Below, piece after piece: positions 15,235-25,996 of a stretch of DNA of 64,000 nucleotides. Origin of the DNA: Tritonibacter mobilis (lineage in GTDB: Bacteria > Pseudomonadota > Alphaproteobacteria > Rhodobacterales > Rhodobacteraceae); contig NZ_LNWY01000014.1 of NCBI RefSeq assembly GCF_001681715.1, forward strand, positions 186,001-250,000, written 5' to 3'. The position numbers and the translations under genes are program-made. The notes under the pieces were generated by a model, which ran no database searches, had not been told where the DNA came from, and saw only the letters and a program-made list of their open reading frames with translations. Positions within the stretch are counted from its first letter, which is position 1; each line of letters begins with the position of its first letter.

Positions 15235-16458
15235 ATGACTATGACCGCTCCCGCCCCCGACGACCATATTGCAAAGCGCAATGTTCTGATTCTTGTGCTC
15301 GCGCAGGCCTTTCTGGGCGCGCAGATGCCGATGATCTTCATCGTGGGCGGACTGGCCGGTCAATCCCTGGCGACCAACCCCTGTCTGGCAACCCTGCCGA
15401 TTTCGCTGATCGTCGCAGGCTCGATGCTCTCGGCCACGCCAATCTCAGCGATCATGCAGCGGTACGGACGCCGCGCCGGATTTGCCATTGGTGCCACCGG
15501 TGGTGCGCTGGGTGGGCTGATCGGCGGCTATGGTCTCTACCTCGGCTCATTTCCGGTGTTTCTGGTGGGCAGCGCCCTGACCGGTATCTATATGAGCGCG
15601 CAAGGGTTTTACCGTTTTGCCGCCGCCGATACCGCATCTGACAGCTTTCGCCCCAAGGCGATCTCCTATGTGATGGCCGGGGGCCTGTTGTCGGCGATTG
15701 TTGGCCCGCAGCTGGTCAAAGCCACCAGCGATGCATTCGTCATTCCCTTCCTCGGCACCTATCTGGCGGTGATCGCAGTGAATGTGCTGGGGGTCGGCCT
15801 CTTTGCCTTTTTGCGCATTCCGCGACCACCCGCACCGAAGGAAGATGCCCCCATTGGTCGCAGCCGTTGGGAACTGCTGAAAACCCCCACCATCGCGGTC
15901 GCCGTGATCTGCGCGATGGTGTCTTATGCGCTGATGAATTTGGTGATGACGTCTACGCCGCTGGCGGTTGTAGGCTGTGGGTTCAGCCAGAACACCGCTG
16001 CGGATGTGGTCACCTCGCATGTTCTGGCGATGTATGTGCCGTCCTTCTTTACCGGGCATCTGATTGCACGTTTCGGCGTGGAAAAGGTCGTTGGCGCGGG
16101 GCTGGTGATCCTCGCAGGTGCTGGCGCTGTCGCCTTGCAGGGCGTGGATCTGGGCAACTTCTTTATCGCGCTGATCCTTCTGGGCGTTGGCTGGAACTTC
16201 GGCTTTATCGGCGCGACCACCATGCTCGCTGGCGCACATGAGGCGCATGAGCGCGGTCGGATGCAGGGTCTCAACGACCTGCTGGTCTTTGGCGGTGTGA
16301 CCGTCGCCTCCGTTGCATCCGGTGGATTGATGAACTGCTCGGGTGGCAATCCGGTCGAGGGTTGGGCCGCCGTCAATATGGCCATGGCCCCCTTCTTGGT
16401 GCTGGCGGGCGGCGCCTTGATCTGGCTGGTGCTGAAGCCCAAATCCGCCACCGCCTGA
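15235..16458 (+). CDS. MFS transporter
   Basis: A 407-residue major facilitator with about 12 hydrophobic segments. The loop between helices 2 and 3 has the MFS-like MQRYGRRAGFAIG, and a central charged loop (PRPPAPKEDAPIGRSR) divides the two halves. The substrate is unknown. It is transcribed divergently from the alkA-like gene. The ATG at 15235 is chosen because the upstream open frame overlaps the divergent promoter and gene. Confidence 0.9.
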   Translation: MTMTAPAPDDHIAKRNVLILVLAQAFLGAQMPMIFIVGGLAGQSLATNPCLATLPISLIVAGSMLSATPISAIMQRYGRRAGFAIGATGGALGGLIGGYGLYLGSFPVFLVGSALTGIYMSAQGFYRFAAADTASDSFRPKAISYVMAGGLLSAIVGPQLVKATSDAFVIPFLGTYLAVIAVNVLGVGLFAFLRIPRPPAPKEDAPIGRSRWELLKTPTIAVAVICAMVSYALMNLVMTSTPLAVVGCGFSQNTAADVVTSHVLAMYVPSFFTGHLIARFGVEKVVGAGLVILAGAGAVALQGVDLGNFFIALILLGVGWNFGFIGATTMLAGAHEAHERGRMQGLNDLLVFGGVTVASVASGGLMNCSGGNPVEGWAAVNMAMAPFLVLAGGALIWLVLKPKSATA

Positions 16459-16480
16459 TCGCAGATTGCACCGAGGCGCG

Positions 16481-17257
16481 CTACCAGCGCCCGGTGCCAG
16501 CCTGCCACATCAGCGAGACCCGCCTGCGAAACTCACTCAGGCCAAGCGCGCCTGCCGCCACCCGCGCAGGTTCTGCCCGGACCTGTCGCAATATGGCGCC
16601 TGCCTGCCAGCCGGGCAGGAAGGCACTGCTTGCCGCAGAAGAGATTGCCTGCCGCCTCCGTCTGGCAGCGGCAAGCCGGTCCAACCCACGTTCCGCCAGT
16701 TGGATCAGCCCCGCGTTGGTGCCATCCAACAGCGGCACCCGTTTTTGGGCCTCGAACTCCGGGATTGCGCGCAGATAGGCTGCAAGCCCCGCCGCATAGG
16801 CATAGTCGCGCACAATACCTTCGTCTGCTGGCCCCAGCGAGGCAGCTGCCATCCACATCAGACCGCCCGATGTGGCGTCGATATAGGTGTCAAAGGCTGC
16901 CTCATCCTCAAACGGATCGCGGTAGATATCCCAGCGCCGCGCCTCGGCCATCGCGTCAATCACCTGCGCGGCCTCGTGGTTGACCAACCGCGCCAGCGGT
17001 GTCGCCACATAATGCCTGCGCACCTGGCCGCCGGACGCAATCTCCGCACCGACATCACGCCACCACTGCACCCGCATTTCGGCAATCATGCTCTCCTGAC
17101 TGGCCCAGGGCGCGCGCGACATCTCGATGTTAAAGGCGTAGAGCGCAAACAGCAGCGGGCGCGCCTCGACGGGAGCGGCCATTGCGGCCAGAAAACGATC
17201 CGGATCGCCTTTCTGAACCGCCTCAGCGCAGGCGATCAGGTCATCGTCAAACTGCAT
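16481..17257 (-). CDS. Squalene/phytoene synthase-family protein
   Basis: A 258-residue protein with the all-alpha squalene/phytoene synthase fold, as judged by LLFALYAFNIEMSRAP near residue 40 and MRVQWWRDVGAE near residue 65. The second Asp-rich region seen in genuine phytoene synthases is not clear here. This subgroup resembles the mitochondrial NDUFAF6-type proteins, which are not prenyl synthases, so a carotenoid role should not be assumed. The start at 17257 lies 11 bases inside the 3' end of cimA on the same strand, implying co-translation with that gene. Confidence 0.8.
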   Translation of the reverse strand: MQFDDDLIACAEAVQKGDPDRFLAAMAAPVEARPLLFALYAFNIEMSRAPWASQESMIAEMRVQWWRDVGAEIASGGQVRRHYVATPLARLVNHEAAQVIDAMAEARRWDIYRDPFEDEAAFDTYIDATSGGLMWMAAASLGPADEGIVRDYAYAAGLAAYLRAIPEFEAQKRVPLLDGTNAGLIQLAERGLDRLAAARRRRQAISSAASSAFLPGWQAGAILRQVRAEPARVAAGALGLSEFRRRVSLMWQAGTGRW

Positions 17258-18875
17258 CCGCCGCCTCGGCCGCATCGCGCAGCAGCTTCCAGTTCATCGC
17301 ATCGAGCAGCGCGTCAAAAGACGCATCCAATATGTTCGGACTGACGCCAACAGTGGACCAGCGCCGCCCCTTGCCGTCTTCGCTGTCGATGATGACGCGG
17401 GTCACAGCCTCGGTGCCGCCCTGGGTGATACGCACCTTAAAGTCGACCAGCCGCATGTCGTCCAACACTTTGGAATAGCGCCCCAAATCCTTGCGCAGTG
17501 CCTTGGCCAAGGCGTTCACCGGGCCACGGTCACTGCCCGAGGGATCAAGCGACTCACTCACCGAGAGGAGTTTTTCGCCATCCACTTTGACAACCACAAC
17601 AGCTTCCGAGAGGCTGATCATCTCATCATACTTATTCTTGCGCCGCTCCACCGTGACCTTATAGCGCTTGACCTCAAAGAACTGCGGCATCTGCCCCAGT
17701 TCCTCGCGCGCCAGCAGCTCAAAGGACGCCTGCGCCGTATCGTAGGAATAGCCCTCGGTTTCGCGTTCCTTCACCCGCTCCAGAATGCGGCCAAGCGCAG
17801 GGTCGCCCTTTTCAACCGTCAGGCCCGCCTCTGCCAGACGGCGGCGCAGGTTCGACTGCCCCGCCTGATTAGACATCGGGATGACGCGGCTATTGCCCAC
17901 CACCGCAGGCTCAATATGCTCGTAGGTCGAGGGGTCCTTGAGGATCGCGCTGGCATGCAGCCCCGCCTTATGCGCAAAGGCCGAGGCCCCCACATAGGCT
18001 GCCTGCTTTTGCGGCACCCGGTTGAGGATCTCATCCAGCATCCGGCTCACCGTGGTCAGCCGCGCCAGCGCCCCCTGCGGCACGCCCGTCTCATACGCGC
18101 TGGCATAGGGTTCCTTCAACAGAAGCGTCGGGATCAGCGTGGTGAGGTTGGCATTGCCGCAGCGCTCGCCCAGACCGTTGAGCGTGCCTTGGATCTGGCG
18201 CACGCCTGCATCCACCGCCGCTAGCGAACAGGCAACCGCATTTTCGGTGTCGTTATGGGTGTGAATGCCCAGATGATCGCCCGGCAGCCCCGCAGCGATC
18301 ACCTCGGATACGATGCGATGAACCTCATGCGGCAGCGTTCCGCCATTGGTGTCGCACAGCACGACCCAGCGCGCGCCCGCCTCCAGCGCCGCGCGACAGG
18401 CCGCCAGCGCGTAGTCTGGATTGGCCTTGTAGCCGTCAAAGAAATGTTCGGCATCAAACAGCGCCTCACGCCCCTGCGCCACGATATGCGCCACAGACTG
18501 CGCGATATTGTCGAGGTTCTCCTCAAGCGTGATCCCCAGCGCCGCAGTCACATGATAGTCATGCGACTTGCCCACCAGACAAACACTCTTGGTGCCCGCG
18601 TTCATCACCGCCGCCAGCACATCGTCATTCTCTGCCGAGCGCCCTGCCCGCTTGGTCATGCCAAAGGCCGTGAGCGTCGCTCGGGTCTCGGGTGCCTCAT
18701 CGAAAAAGGCACTGTCGGTCGGGTTGGCACCGGGCCAACCGCCCTCAATATAGTCTACACCTAGGTCATCAAGTGCCTGGGAGATCTGCTTTTTTTCCAA
18801 CGTGGAAAACTGCACCCCCTGCGTCTGCTGCCCGTCGCGCAGGGTGGTGTCATAGAGATAGAGCCGTTCCGTCAT
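17247..18875 (-). CDS. cimA: Citramalate synthase
   Basis: A 542-residue enzyme of the HMGL-like/DRE-TIM metallolyase family that condenses pyruvate with acetyl-CoA to citramalate, the first step of the pyruvate route to isoleucine. The N-terminal TIM barrel has [16 protein letters not shown] and, further on, [13 protein letters not shown] with the metal-binding His pair. The C-terminal LeuA-type allosteric domain ([18 protein letters not shown]) binds the feedback inhibitor. Length exceeds isopropylmalate synthase only modestly and matches CimA. It overlaps cysS by four bases. Confidence 0.93.
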   Translation of the reverse strand: MTERLYLYDTTLRDGQQTQGVQFSTLEKKQISQALDDLGVDYIEGGWPGANPTDSAFFDEAPETRATLTAFGMTKRAGRSAENDDVLAAVMNAGTKSVCLVGKSHDYHVTAALGITLEENLDNIAQSVAHIVAQGREALFDAEHFFDGYKANPDYALAACRAALEAGARWVVLCDTNGGTLPHEVHRIVSEVIAAGLPGDHLGIHTHNDTENAVACSLAAVDAGVRQIQGTLNGLGERCGNANLTTLIPTLLLKEPYASAYETGVPQGALARLTTVSRMLDEILNRVPQKQAAYVGASAFAHKAGLHASAILKDPSTYEHIEPAVVGNSRVIPMSNQAGQSNLRRRLAEAGLTVEKGDPALGRILERVKERETEGYSYDTAQASFELLAREELGQMPQFFEVKRYKVTVERRKNKYDEMISLSEAVVVVKVDGEKLLSVSESLDPSGSDRGPVNALAKALRKDLGRYSKVLDDMRLVDFKVRITQGGTEAVTRVIIDSEDGKGRRWSTVGVSPNILDASFDALLDAMNWKLLRDAAEAADAV

Positions 18876-20245
18876 TCCAGCCCCTCCAGCTTGGCCGCGT
18901 CAAACCCTGTGCCGGGCACAAGTTCCACACCGGTTTTCGACATGCGCACCTCCAGCCCTGCCTCCGTGTAGGCCGACTTGAGGCGATCCACCTCGGCAAA
19001 ATCCTTGGTTTCCATGGCCGTCTGACGCACCGCGAACAGTCGCGCCTCATGCGCCGAGAGGTCAACCGACGGCGCTGCGGCCCAGTCACCCATCTCATCA
19101 CTCAAGAGGCCCACCAACTGCCCCGCCGCCAGCAATCCCGCCGCATCGCCAGCCGCTGCCAGCTTGTGCATCTCGGCAATTGCCCCAGCGGTATTGAGAT
19201 CATCCGCCAGTGCGTCCAAGACCGCGGCAGCAGCGGTGGCGGCGGGCTCGATGCCCGCTGTCAGCGCCCGCCACTTGCGCAACGTCGCCTCCGCCTCGGC
19301 GGCCTTCTTCTCGGTCCAGTCCATCGGCTTGCGGTAATGCGTCTGCAGGAACACAAACCGCACCACTTCGCCCGGAATGCCCTGCTCCAGCAGATCGCGC
19401 ACGGTGAAGAAATTGCCTAAGGATTTGGACATCTTCTTGCCTTCGACCTGCAACATCTCATTGTGCAGCCAGTAGCGGGCAAACTCGCCTTCGGGATTGG
19501 CGCAGCAGCTCTGAGCGATCTCGTTTTCATGATGCGGGAACATCAGATCGTTGCCACCGCCATGAATGTCAAAACTCTCGCCCAAGAGATCATAGCTCAT
19601 GGCGGAGCATTCGATATGCCAGCCCGGACGCCCCCGTCCCCAAGGGCTGTCCCAGCCCGGCTGCGCCGCATCCGAAGGCTTCCAGAGCACAAAATCCATC
19701 GGGTTTTTCTTGTAAGGCGCCACCTCAACGCGGGCCCCCGCGATCATATCGTCAACGGAGCGGCCCGAAAGCTGACCGTAGCCCTCGCGCCAGGAGTCCA
19801 CCGCAAACAGCACATGGCCTTCGGCAGCATAGGCGTGACCCCGCGCGATCAGGTCCTCGATCATCGCGACCATTTGCGGGATATACTGGGTCGCGCGCGG
19901 CATATGCGTGGGCTCCAACGCTCCAAGCGCGCCCATATCGTCCAGAAACCACTGGGTGGTCTCGGCGGTGATTTCGCCGATCTCGCGCCCGCTTTCGGCT
20001 GCGCGCGCATTGATCTTGTCATCGACGTCGGTGAAGTTGCGCGCATAGGTGACGTGCGCGACGCCGTAGACATGGCGCAGCAGTCGGTACAGCACGTCAA
20101 ACACCACCACCGGCCGTGCATTGCCCAGATGCGCCCGATCATAGACCGTGGGGCCACAGACGTACATCTGCACATTGTCCGGATCAATCGGGGTAAAGAC
20201 CTCTTTTTTGCGGGTCTTTGAGTTGTGCAATTTGATCGTCGTCAT
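18872..20245 (-). CDS. cysS: Cysteine-tRNA ligase
   Basis: A 457-residue class I aminoacyl-tRNA synthetase. It has [16 protein letters not shown] with the HIGH-type motif (HLGN), zinc ligands including Cys in HIECSAM, and the KMSKS loop [11 protein letters not shown] near residue 270. The DALR-type anticodon-binding region follows. GGAG precedes the ATG by six bases. It is the first gene of a minus-strand unit with cimA and the phytoene-synthase-like gene. Confidence 0.97.
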   Translation of the reverse strand: MTTIKLHNSKTRKKEVFTPIDPDNVQMYVCGPTVYDRAHLGNARPVVVFDVLYRLLRHVYGVAHVTYARNFTDVDDKINARAAESGREIGEITAETTQWFLDDMGALGALEPTHMPRATQYIPQMVAMIEDLIARGHAYAAEGHVLFAVDSWREGYGQLSGRSVDDMIAGARVEVAPYKKNPMDFVLWKPSDAAQPGWDSPWGRGRPGWHIECSAMSYDLLGESFDIHGGGNDLMFPHHENEIAQSCCANPEGEFARYWLHNEMLQVEGKKMSKSLGNFFTVRDLLEQGIPGEVVRFVFLQTHYRKPMDWTEKKAAEAEATLRKWRALTAGIEPAATAAAAVLDALADDLNTAGAIAEMHKLAAAGDAAGLLAAGQLVGLLSDEMGDWAAAPSVDLSAHEARLFAVRQTAMETKDFAEVDRLKSAYTEAGLEVRMSKTGVELVPGTGFDAAKLEGLE

Positions 20246-20482
20246 GTCAGCTCCTTCGACAACACGTCAGCTCGGGCGAACCCCAAATACCTCACCAAGC
20301 GCACTGCGCGCAGCGCGGGCTTAGCAACTTGTCACATGAAAGAGAACGACAGAAACCAGCCCGCTGAAGATCAGCAAGCAATACAAATGGTAATAATGGT
20401 TTCGATATGCGCCATATTGTTCAGCTAGCACATGTTTTTGGATCGGCCAAGCCCGGAGTTCACCCGCGCCATGATATCCCCC

Positions 20483-20944
20483 TCAGAACCGAAAGGCTGC
20501 AGTGAGGGCCAGTTGCCGGTTCTCGCTCGACAAGGAGTAATCCCCGTCCGCGCTGCGTCTTCCGCTGAGGCTGCCACTCAACTGCACGCCCGGCGATATT
20601 TCAATCGCGACGCCAAAGCCAAGAATGCCAAGTTCCTCGTGATCTTCGACAAACAGGCTGCTGCTTCCTTCGGGCTGTAGATCATAACTCGGCCTTGATT
20701 CCGTCGTAGGCAGGGCTGGAATATATGTGCTCGCTTCGCGGACGGGGCGCAGGTCCGTGCCAGCATTGGGCCTTTCGGCCTCATCAGACACAACATCACC
20801 GACCAGCGTCATCCCCAGAAACCGCCCGGACCAGTCGTCAGAGGCCGCAGGGGTGCTCAGCATTGCGGCTCCTAGCACGGCGCAAGCGCCCAACAGCAGA
20901 GCAGAATGCATGCAGCAGATATTATGCCGAGCAAAGCGGTGCAT
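20483..20944 (-). CDS. Small exported protein of unknown function
   Basis: A protein of about 153 residues with an N-terminal hydrophobic segment (ALLLGACAVLGAAML) followed by a likely signal peptidase site (TPAASDD). The mature part is beta-rich at the C-terminus (GFGVAIEISPGVQLSG) and ends LALTAAFRF, the terminal Phe pattern common in outer-membrane beta proteins. The region is too short for a full barrel. The exact start is uncertain (20965, 20944 and 20911 are possible) because no ribosome binding site stands out. It stands alone between cysS and nrdJ. Confidence 0.7.
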   Translation of the reverse strand: MHRFARHNICCMHSALLLGACAVLGAAMLSTPAASDDWSGRFLGMTLVGDVVSDEAERPNAGTDLRPVREASTYIPALPTTESRPSYDLQPEGSSSLFVEDHEELGILGFGVAIEISPGVQLSGSLSGRRSADGDYSLSSENRQLALTAAFRF

Positions 20945-20974
20945 CGGTGAAACCCTATAAGACATGGAGATCAC

Positions 20975-21427
20975 AGCCCATCCCCGGACTGTCAGGCCGT
21001 ACCGTCCCGACCCTGTCTCATATCTCGCAGATTATACTTAACAATTCGTTCAGCTTCGCCGTTAAAACGCAAAAACTATAGGGGCATGCGCGGCGGGCCT
21101 ACGTGCATTAGATTTACAAAAGCAAAAGGCCCTCTCCAGTTCGGAGAGGGCCAGTTTCGCCGATCAGGCTCTTTTCATTGACCGCCCGTGTTTTTCTTGC
21201 CTTGTCCTTCTCGGCGTATGGGATGAGCGCACCCACCCCAGACAGATTTCAGAAACCCAAAGTGTTTTGGTTCCCGATCATGGTGAAGCGCCGAACTTGC
21301 CGGTGCTTCAATTTTGTCGGGGATATCAGCAGATCACAAAGAGCCGCCTCATCCCCTGTGCATCCCCCAAGGTAAGCCTATGGATGCGGTTCCGTTTCCC
21401 GGCACATGACGCGCACCGGGACTTTCC
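20975..21427. other. Gene-free interval with minus-strand terminator
   Basis: About 450 bases between nrdJ and the small exported protein gene. The only clear feature is the strong hairpin listed separately at 21128-21152, which serves the leftward nrdJ transcript some 280 bases past its stop codon. No ORF with a ribosome binding site, no tRNA and no repeat is seen. Confidence 0.6.
21121..21152 (-). terminator. Terminator downstream of nrdJ
   Basis: The hairpin GGCCCTCTCC / GGAGAGGGCC with loop AGTTC is, read on the minus strand, followed by TTTTGCTTTTG. This is a good rho-independent terminator for leftward transcription, placed about 280 bases after nrdJ, so the nrdJ transcript would carry a long 3' untranslated tail. 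Confidence 0.85.
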
Positions 21428-24400
21428 TTAGCTACAGCCCGAGGTGGAGCCGCAGGTGTTGCATTTCATGCAGGTGCCGTTGCGCACCAGCGTGTAATTG
21501 CCGCATTCGCCGCATGGATCGCCTTCATATCCCTGCATTTTTGCTTTGGTGCGCGCGTCCATTCCGCCGCTTACAACTGGTGCGTCAGAGGTTTCCGGCA
21601 CCAGTTTCTGCAATGCCGCCACGGGATCGGCGCTGCCGTCCAGCGCGGTCACCGCAACGCTGGTCTGACCGCCTTGCAGCACCACGAGTTCCTGCGGCAG
21701 GCGCTTGCGCAAATAACCGGTGGAGGAGATCTGCTTCAGCACCTCCAGCGATTTCGAGGCCGCCCCGTCGCTCAGCTCAGAGAGGTTCGAAAGCCCTTCC
21801 TCCGCATCGCCACGACCCAGATCATCGAAAGTTGCGCCTTCGGGCTTCACATGCGCCAGATCGGTGCGGTCGAGGTAGCTCACCGCCAGTTCGCGGAACA
21901 CGTAATCGAGGATCGAGGTCGCGTTCTTGATCGAATCGTTTCCCTGAACCATCCCCGCTGGTTCGAATTTTGTGAAAGTGAAGGCATCGACAAATTCTTC
22001 GAGCGGCACGCCATATTGCAGACCGACCGAGACCGCGATGGCGAAGTTGTTCATCATCGCCCGGAAGCCCGCGCCTTCCTTGTGCATGTCGATGAAAATC
22101 TCACCAAGGTTGCCGTCCTCATACTCACCAGTGCGTAAGTAAACCTTGTGGCCGCCGACAACCGCCTTTTGCGTGTAGCCCTTGCGGCGCTGCGGCATCT
22201 TGGTGCGGTGAGATTTCATCACCTCCTTGATGACCACTTTTTCGACGATCTTCTCGGCGAGAGTGACCGCTTTTTCCGGCACCGAGCCTGTTTCCAGAAT
22301 CTCGGCGGCCTCATCGTCATCCTCGACCAATGCCGCGGCAAGTGGCTGGCTCAGTTTCGAGCCGTCACGATAGAGCGCATTGGCTTTAACGCCCAAGGAC
22401 CAGCTCAGCTCATAGGCTTTTTGGCAGTCCTCGATGGTGGCGTTGTTGGGCATGTTGATGGTTTTGGAAATCGCGCCCGAAATAAAGCTCTGCGCGGCCG
22501 CCATCATTTTGATGTGGCTCTCAACACCCAGATAACGCTTGCCTTTTTTGCCGCAAGGGTTGGCGCAGTCAAAGATCGAATAATGCTCTTCCTTGAGGTG
22601 CGGAGCACCTTCGAGCGTCATGGTCCCGCAGACGTGATCGTTCGCGGCGTCAATGTCGGATTTGGTGAAACCGAGATGGCGCAGCAGATCAAAGGCCGTG
22701 TCATTGAGCTTATCGGCCGGAATGCCCAGCACGCCGGTGCAGAACTCCTCGCCCAATGTCCACTGGTTGAACACAAACCGGATGTCAAAGGCGCTTTCGA
22801 GTGCCGCATCAACCTTTGCCAGCTCATTGGGGCCAAAGCCATGTCCGGTCAGCGAGGTATGGTTGATCCCCGGCGCATTCCCGATGGAACCATGACCGAC
22901 CGCATAAGAGACGATCTCTTCGATCTGAGCGGAGGAATAGCCGAGGCCCTCCAGTGCCGAGGGCACCGAGCGGTTGATGATCTTGAAATACCCGCCACCG
23001 GCAAGCTTCTTGAACTTCACCAGCGCAAAGTCCGGCTCGATCCCGGTGGTGTCGCAATCCATCACCAGACCGATGGTGCCGGTGGGCGCGATCACGGTGG
23101 ATTGCGCATTGCGATAGCCGTGTTTCTCACCAAGGCTCACCGCCTCGTCCCAAGCGCTCATCGCCAGTTCCGTGAGGCGCGCGTCGGGGCAGTTCTGCAG
23201 ATCGAGCGGCACCGGCTTCACGGTGAGCGCATCATATCCTTCGGTCGCGCCATAAGCGGCATTGCGGTGATTGCGCATCACCCGCAGCATGTGATCGGCA
23301 TTGCGCGCATAGCTCGGGAACGGCCCCAGCTCGGATGCGATCTCGGCAGAGGTGGCGTAAGCCACACCGGTCATGATCGCGGTCAACGAACCGCAGAGCG
23401 CGCGGCCTTCGTCGCTGTCGTAGCCGTAACCCATGTTCATCAGCAGCCCGCCAATGTTGGCATAGCCCAGACCCAGCGTGCGGAAATCATAGGACAGTTG
23501 CGCAATTTCCTTCGATGGGAACTGCGCCATCATCACCGAGATTTCCAGCGTCAGCGTCCACAGACGGCTGGCATGCATGAAGTCCTCGGCCTGAAACACG
23601 CCGCCCTGATAGAAGGTCAACAGGTTCAGCGACGCCAGGTTGCAGGCGGTGTCGTCGAGGAACATGTATTCGGAACAAGGGTTTGAGCCACGGATTTCAC
23701 CGTCTTCGGGGCAGGTGTGCCACTCGTTGACAGTGTCGTGGAACTGGATGCCCGGATCGGCGCAGGCCCAGGCTGCGTGGCCGACCTTCTCCCAAAGATC
23801 GCGCGCCTTCACGGTCTTGGCGACCTTGCCGTCGGTGCGGTTGATCAACTCCCAATCGGCGTCTTTTTCGACCGCATGCAGGAATGCGTTGGTCACGCGG
23901 ATGGAGTTGTTGGAGTTCTGGCCCGACACGGAGGAATAGGCCTCGGAGTCCCAATCGGTGTCATAGGTCGGGAACTCGATGCTGTCATAGCCCTGACGGG
24001 CATAATCCAGCACGCGCTTGATGTAAGTCTCTGGAATTGCGACCTTCTTGGCTTCGCGGATCGCTTTTTTCAGAGCGGTATTTTCAGCCGGATCATAGGC
24101 ATCCTCAGCGAGACCATCCCAAGTGCGCAGAGCCTCAAAAATGCCGTTCAGCATCTTCTCGTGCATTTTGGAGCCGGCCACAATGGAGGCGACTTTCTGT
24201 TCCTCAAGCACCTTCCATTCGATGAACTGCTCGATATCCGGGTGATCGGCATCCACGATCACCATCTTCGCTGCTCGACGGGTTGTCCCGCCTGATTTGA
24301 TCGCGCCAGCGGCACGATCGCCGATTTTCAAAAAGCCCATGAGGCCCGAGGATTTGCCCCCGCCGGAGAGCCTCTCGCCCTCGGCCCGCAGGTGGCTGAA

Positions 24401-25081
24401 GTTGGTGCCGGTGCCGGAGCCATATTTGAACAGCCGCGCCTCGCGCACCCAGAGATCCATGATGCCTCCGTCCTGCACCAGATCGTCCGACACGGACTGG
24501 ATAAAGCAGGCATGCGGCTGCGGGTGTTCATAGGCGCTGTTGGATTTGGTCAGCTTGCCGGTCTTGTAGTCGACATAGTGGTGGCCCTGCGCCGGGCCGT
24601 CGATGCCATAGGCCCAGTGTAGGCCGGTGTTGAACCACTGCGGACTGTTGGGCGCGGCACGCTGGGTCGCCAGCATATAGCGCATCTCGTCGAAATAGGC
24701 GCGTGCGTCCTCCTCGGAGGAGAAATAGCCGCCTTTCCAGCCCCAATAGGTCCAGGCCCCGGCCAGACGGTCAAACACCTGCTTGGAGGAGGTCTCGCCG
24801 CCAAGTTCCACATCGTCATCCGCCGGGACCGAGCGCCACAGGAACTCTGGAACGCCCTTCTCGCGGACCTTCTTCAGGCGCGATGGGACACCGGCCTTGC
24901 GGAAGTATTTTTGCGCGATGACGTCACTGGCGACTTGGCTCCAGGTCGATGGCACCTCAATGCCCTCAAGACGGAACACGATGGTGCCATCCGGGTTGCG
25001 GATCTCGGACGTCGCCCCGATGAAATCCAAGGATGCATAGGCATCCTGTCCTGCTTCTGTGAAACGACGCTCGATCTTCAT
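21428..25081 (-). CDS. nrdJ: Class II (B12-dependent) ribonucleotide reductase
   Basis: A 1217-residue adenosylcobalamin-dependent ribonucleoside reductase. Recognisable regions include [15 protein letters not shown] (about 140), [15 protein letters not shown] (about 215), an active-site Cys in [19 protein letters not shown] (about 470), and ATVEDCQKA-like radical-site neighbours near residue 885. The C-terminal tail [19 protein letters not shown] holds two CxxC pairs that relay reducing equivalents. It reduces ribonucleotides to deoxyribonucleotides irrespective of oxygen. It is monocistronic, and an NrdR-like box lies about 190 bases upstream. Confidence 0.96.
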   Translation of the reverse strand: MKIERRFTEAGQDAYASLDFIGATSEIRNPDGTIVFRLEGIEVPSTWSQVASDVIAQKYFRKAGVPSRLKKVREKGVPEFLWRSVPADDDVELGGETSSKQVFDRLAGAWTYWGWKGGYFSSEEDARAYFDEMRYMLATQRAAPNSPQWFNTGLHWAYGIDGPAQGHHYVDYKTGKLTKSNSAYEHPQPHACFIQSVSDDLVQDGGIMDLWVREARLFKYGSGTGTNFSHLRAEGERLSGGGKSSGLMGFLKIGDRAAGAIKSGGTTRRAAKMVIVDADHPDIEQFIEWKVLEEQKVASIVAGSKMHEKMLNGIFEALRTWDGLAEDAYDPAENTALKKAIREAKKVAIPETYIKRVLDYARQGYDSIEFPTYDTDWDSEAYSSVSGQNSNNSIRVTNAFLHAVEKDADWELINRTDGKVAKTVKARDLWEKVGHAAWACADPGIQFHDTVNEWHTCPEDGEIRGSNPCSEYMFLDDTACNLASLNLLTFYQGGVFQAEDFMHASRLWTLTLEISVMMAQFPSKEIAQLSYDFRTLGLGYANIGGLLMNMGYGYDSDEGRALCGSLTAIMTGVAYATSAEIASELGPFPSYARNADHMLRVMRNHRNAAYGATEGYDALTVKPVPLDLQNCPDARLTELAMSAWDEAVSLGEKHGYRNAQSTVIAPTGTIGLVMDCDTTGIEPDFALVKFKKLAGGGYFKIINRSVPSALEGLGYSSAQIEEIVSYAVGHGSIGNAPGINHTSLTGHGFGPNELAKVDAALESAFDIRFVFNQWTLGEEFCTGVLGIPADKLNDTAFDLLRHLGFTKSDIDAANDHVCGTMTLEGAPHLKEEHYSIFDCANPCGKKGKRYLGVESHIKMMAAAQSFISGAISKTINMPNNATIEDCQKAYELSWSLGVKANALYRDGSKLSQPLAAALVEDDDEAAEILETGSVPEKAVTLAEKIVEKVVIKEVMKSHRTKMPQRRKGYTQKAVVGGHKVYLRTGEYEDGNLGEIFIDMHKEGAGFRAMMNNFAIAVSVGLQYGVPLEEFVDAFTFTKFEPAGMVQGNDSIKNATSILDYVFRELAVSYLDRTDLAHVKPEGATFDDLGRGDAEEGLSNLSELSDGAASKSLEVLKQISSTGYLRKRLPQELVVLQGGQTSVAVTALDGSADPVAALQKLVPETSDAPVVSGGMDARTKAKMQGYEGDPCGECGNYTLVRNGTCMKCNTCGSTSGCS

Positions 25082-25270
25082 GGCTACACCTGTCCCAATT
25101 AGTCCCGCTTGCGCACCGGTGCATTTTTGTACCGGCCTTCATATCGCTGACCGCAGAGGGCAATACCTGTTAACTGGCGTAGGTTCAGGCCCACGCTCAC
25201 GGGTCCTTCACCGACCCGGATTTAACGGTTTTGCACGAAGCAGCCTGATCGGGAGCAACTGCTCTATCTC

Positions 25271-25314
25271 AACAAGATCTAGTGGCGCCCCCAAGCGACA
25301 CACACAATCTCGCG
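25271..25314. promoter_or_regulatory. Candidate NrdR boxes upstream of nrdJ
   Basis: The sequence AACAAGATCTAGTGG at 25271-25285 (reverse complement CCACTAGATCTTGTT) resembles the NrdR operator consensus ACACWATATMTWGTGT. A weaker copy, ACACAATCTCGCG, begins at 25302, 30 bases away, near the three-turn spacing usual for NrdR box pairs. The position upstream of a ribonucleotide reductase gene supports the call; the match is imperfect and no binding is shown. Confidence 0.5.
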
Positions 25315-25820
25315 TAAGTTGGCATAGGCGGTCAACGCAAAATTTCAAATTTTACGGACCAGTTTTCAGTTGACCGGTTTCATGATTTCGAGGGTCTGAC
25401 AGACGCTATGATTCATCCACAGCGTCTCCTGCGGATCGGTGCTTTTGAATATTAAGTTAAGGAAATCTGAAAACCCGCGTGTTGCGAGGGGGTTGTCCTG
25501 CGGAGATCATCTACGCTTGAGCTGTGCCCTCCCGCGGAGGCCCGCTTTTTGATGCTGGGATGTGGATCCAGTGAGCTGCGACACAACGCGCGTCCGTTCT
25601 GCAACGCCTCTGGGTCAGCATTCAGCTTCCGCAAATTTTTGAGGCAGGCAAATCACGATTTTGATGCCCTTGCGCGTCAGTTCCTAAATAAAGAGTAAAC
25701 ACCAGATATGCCGCCCTGCCCCTCACTGGCACCTAAACCTTGGTAGTGATTCTCGGCTCACCGTAAGGCGCGCGTCAACTCACCCAAAAGAGCGGGGTCA
25801 CTATCAACATCCCAAAGCCC

Positions 25821-25844
25821 CTGCTGAACCCGAAGGTTCAGCAG
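25821..25844 (-). terminator. UUCG-loop hairpin downstream of tRNA-Pro
   Basis: A perfect 10-bp stem (CTGCTGAACC / GGTTCAGCAG) with a loop that reads UUCG on the minus strand, an extra-stable tetraloop. It begins about 33 bases after the tRNA-Pro 3' end. There is only a weak T-rich tract (GGGGCTTT), so it may act as a terminator or as a 3' processing barrier. Confidence 0.55.
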
Positions 25845-25876
25845 ATGACAGGGACTTCATTCATATAAAGAAGAAG

Positions 25877-25953
25877 TGGTCGGGGCGGCGAGATTCGAAC
25901 TCACGACCCCCTGTACCCAAAACAGGTGCGCTACCAGACTGCGCCACGCCCCG
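25877..25953 (-). tRNA. tRNA-Pro (anticodon TGG)
   Basis: A 77-base tRNA on the minus strand. The acceptor CGGGGCG pairs with CGCCCCG, and the D arm is GCGCAGTCTGGTAGCGC. The anticodon stem CCTGT/ACAGG encloses loop TTTGGGT with anticodon TGG. The T arm contains GTTCGAATC, and the CCA is encoded. No integrated element is seen beside this tRNA. Confidence 0.97.
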
Positions 25954-25996
25954 GACCGTGCGCCTTCCTAGCGGTGCTGTTCTGATTTGAAAAGCC

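Larger units (their letters stand above)
25082..25876. other. Long intergenic region upstream of nrdJ
   Basis: About 795 bases with no credible gene. It contains the nrdJ leader with NrdR-like boxes near 25271-25314, and a perfect hairpin downstream of tRNA-Pro at 25821-25844. Short frames on both strands lack ribosome binding sites and look like chance. I looked for a cobalamin riboswitch ahead of nrdJ and did not recognise one. Confidence 0.6.

Noticed and set aside
20336-20428. Thirty-residue frame (MKENDRNQPAEDQQAIQ...) with hydrophobic C-terminus
   Set aside because: No ribosome binding site and no coupling to a neighbour; kept out of the feature list, although the hydrophobic end is protein-like.
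22148-23686. Long plus-strand frame antisense to nrdJ (512 codons)
   Set aside because: It is a mirror frame caused by the high GC third-position bias of nrdJ; its translation is His/Arg-rich and has no domain. Similar shadows lie opposite indolepyruvate oxidoreductase (58175-60142), ppiD (31080-32486) and ornithine cyclodeaminase (11261-12280).
25082-25400. Possible cobalamin riboswitch ahead of nrdJ
   Set aside because: Expected because NrdJ uses B12, but no B12-box sequence was found; the GCCACTA near 25281 belongs to the NrdR-like box.
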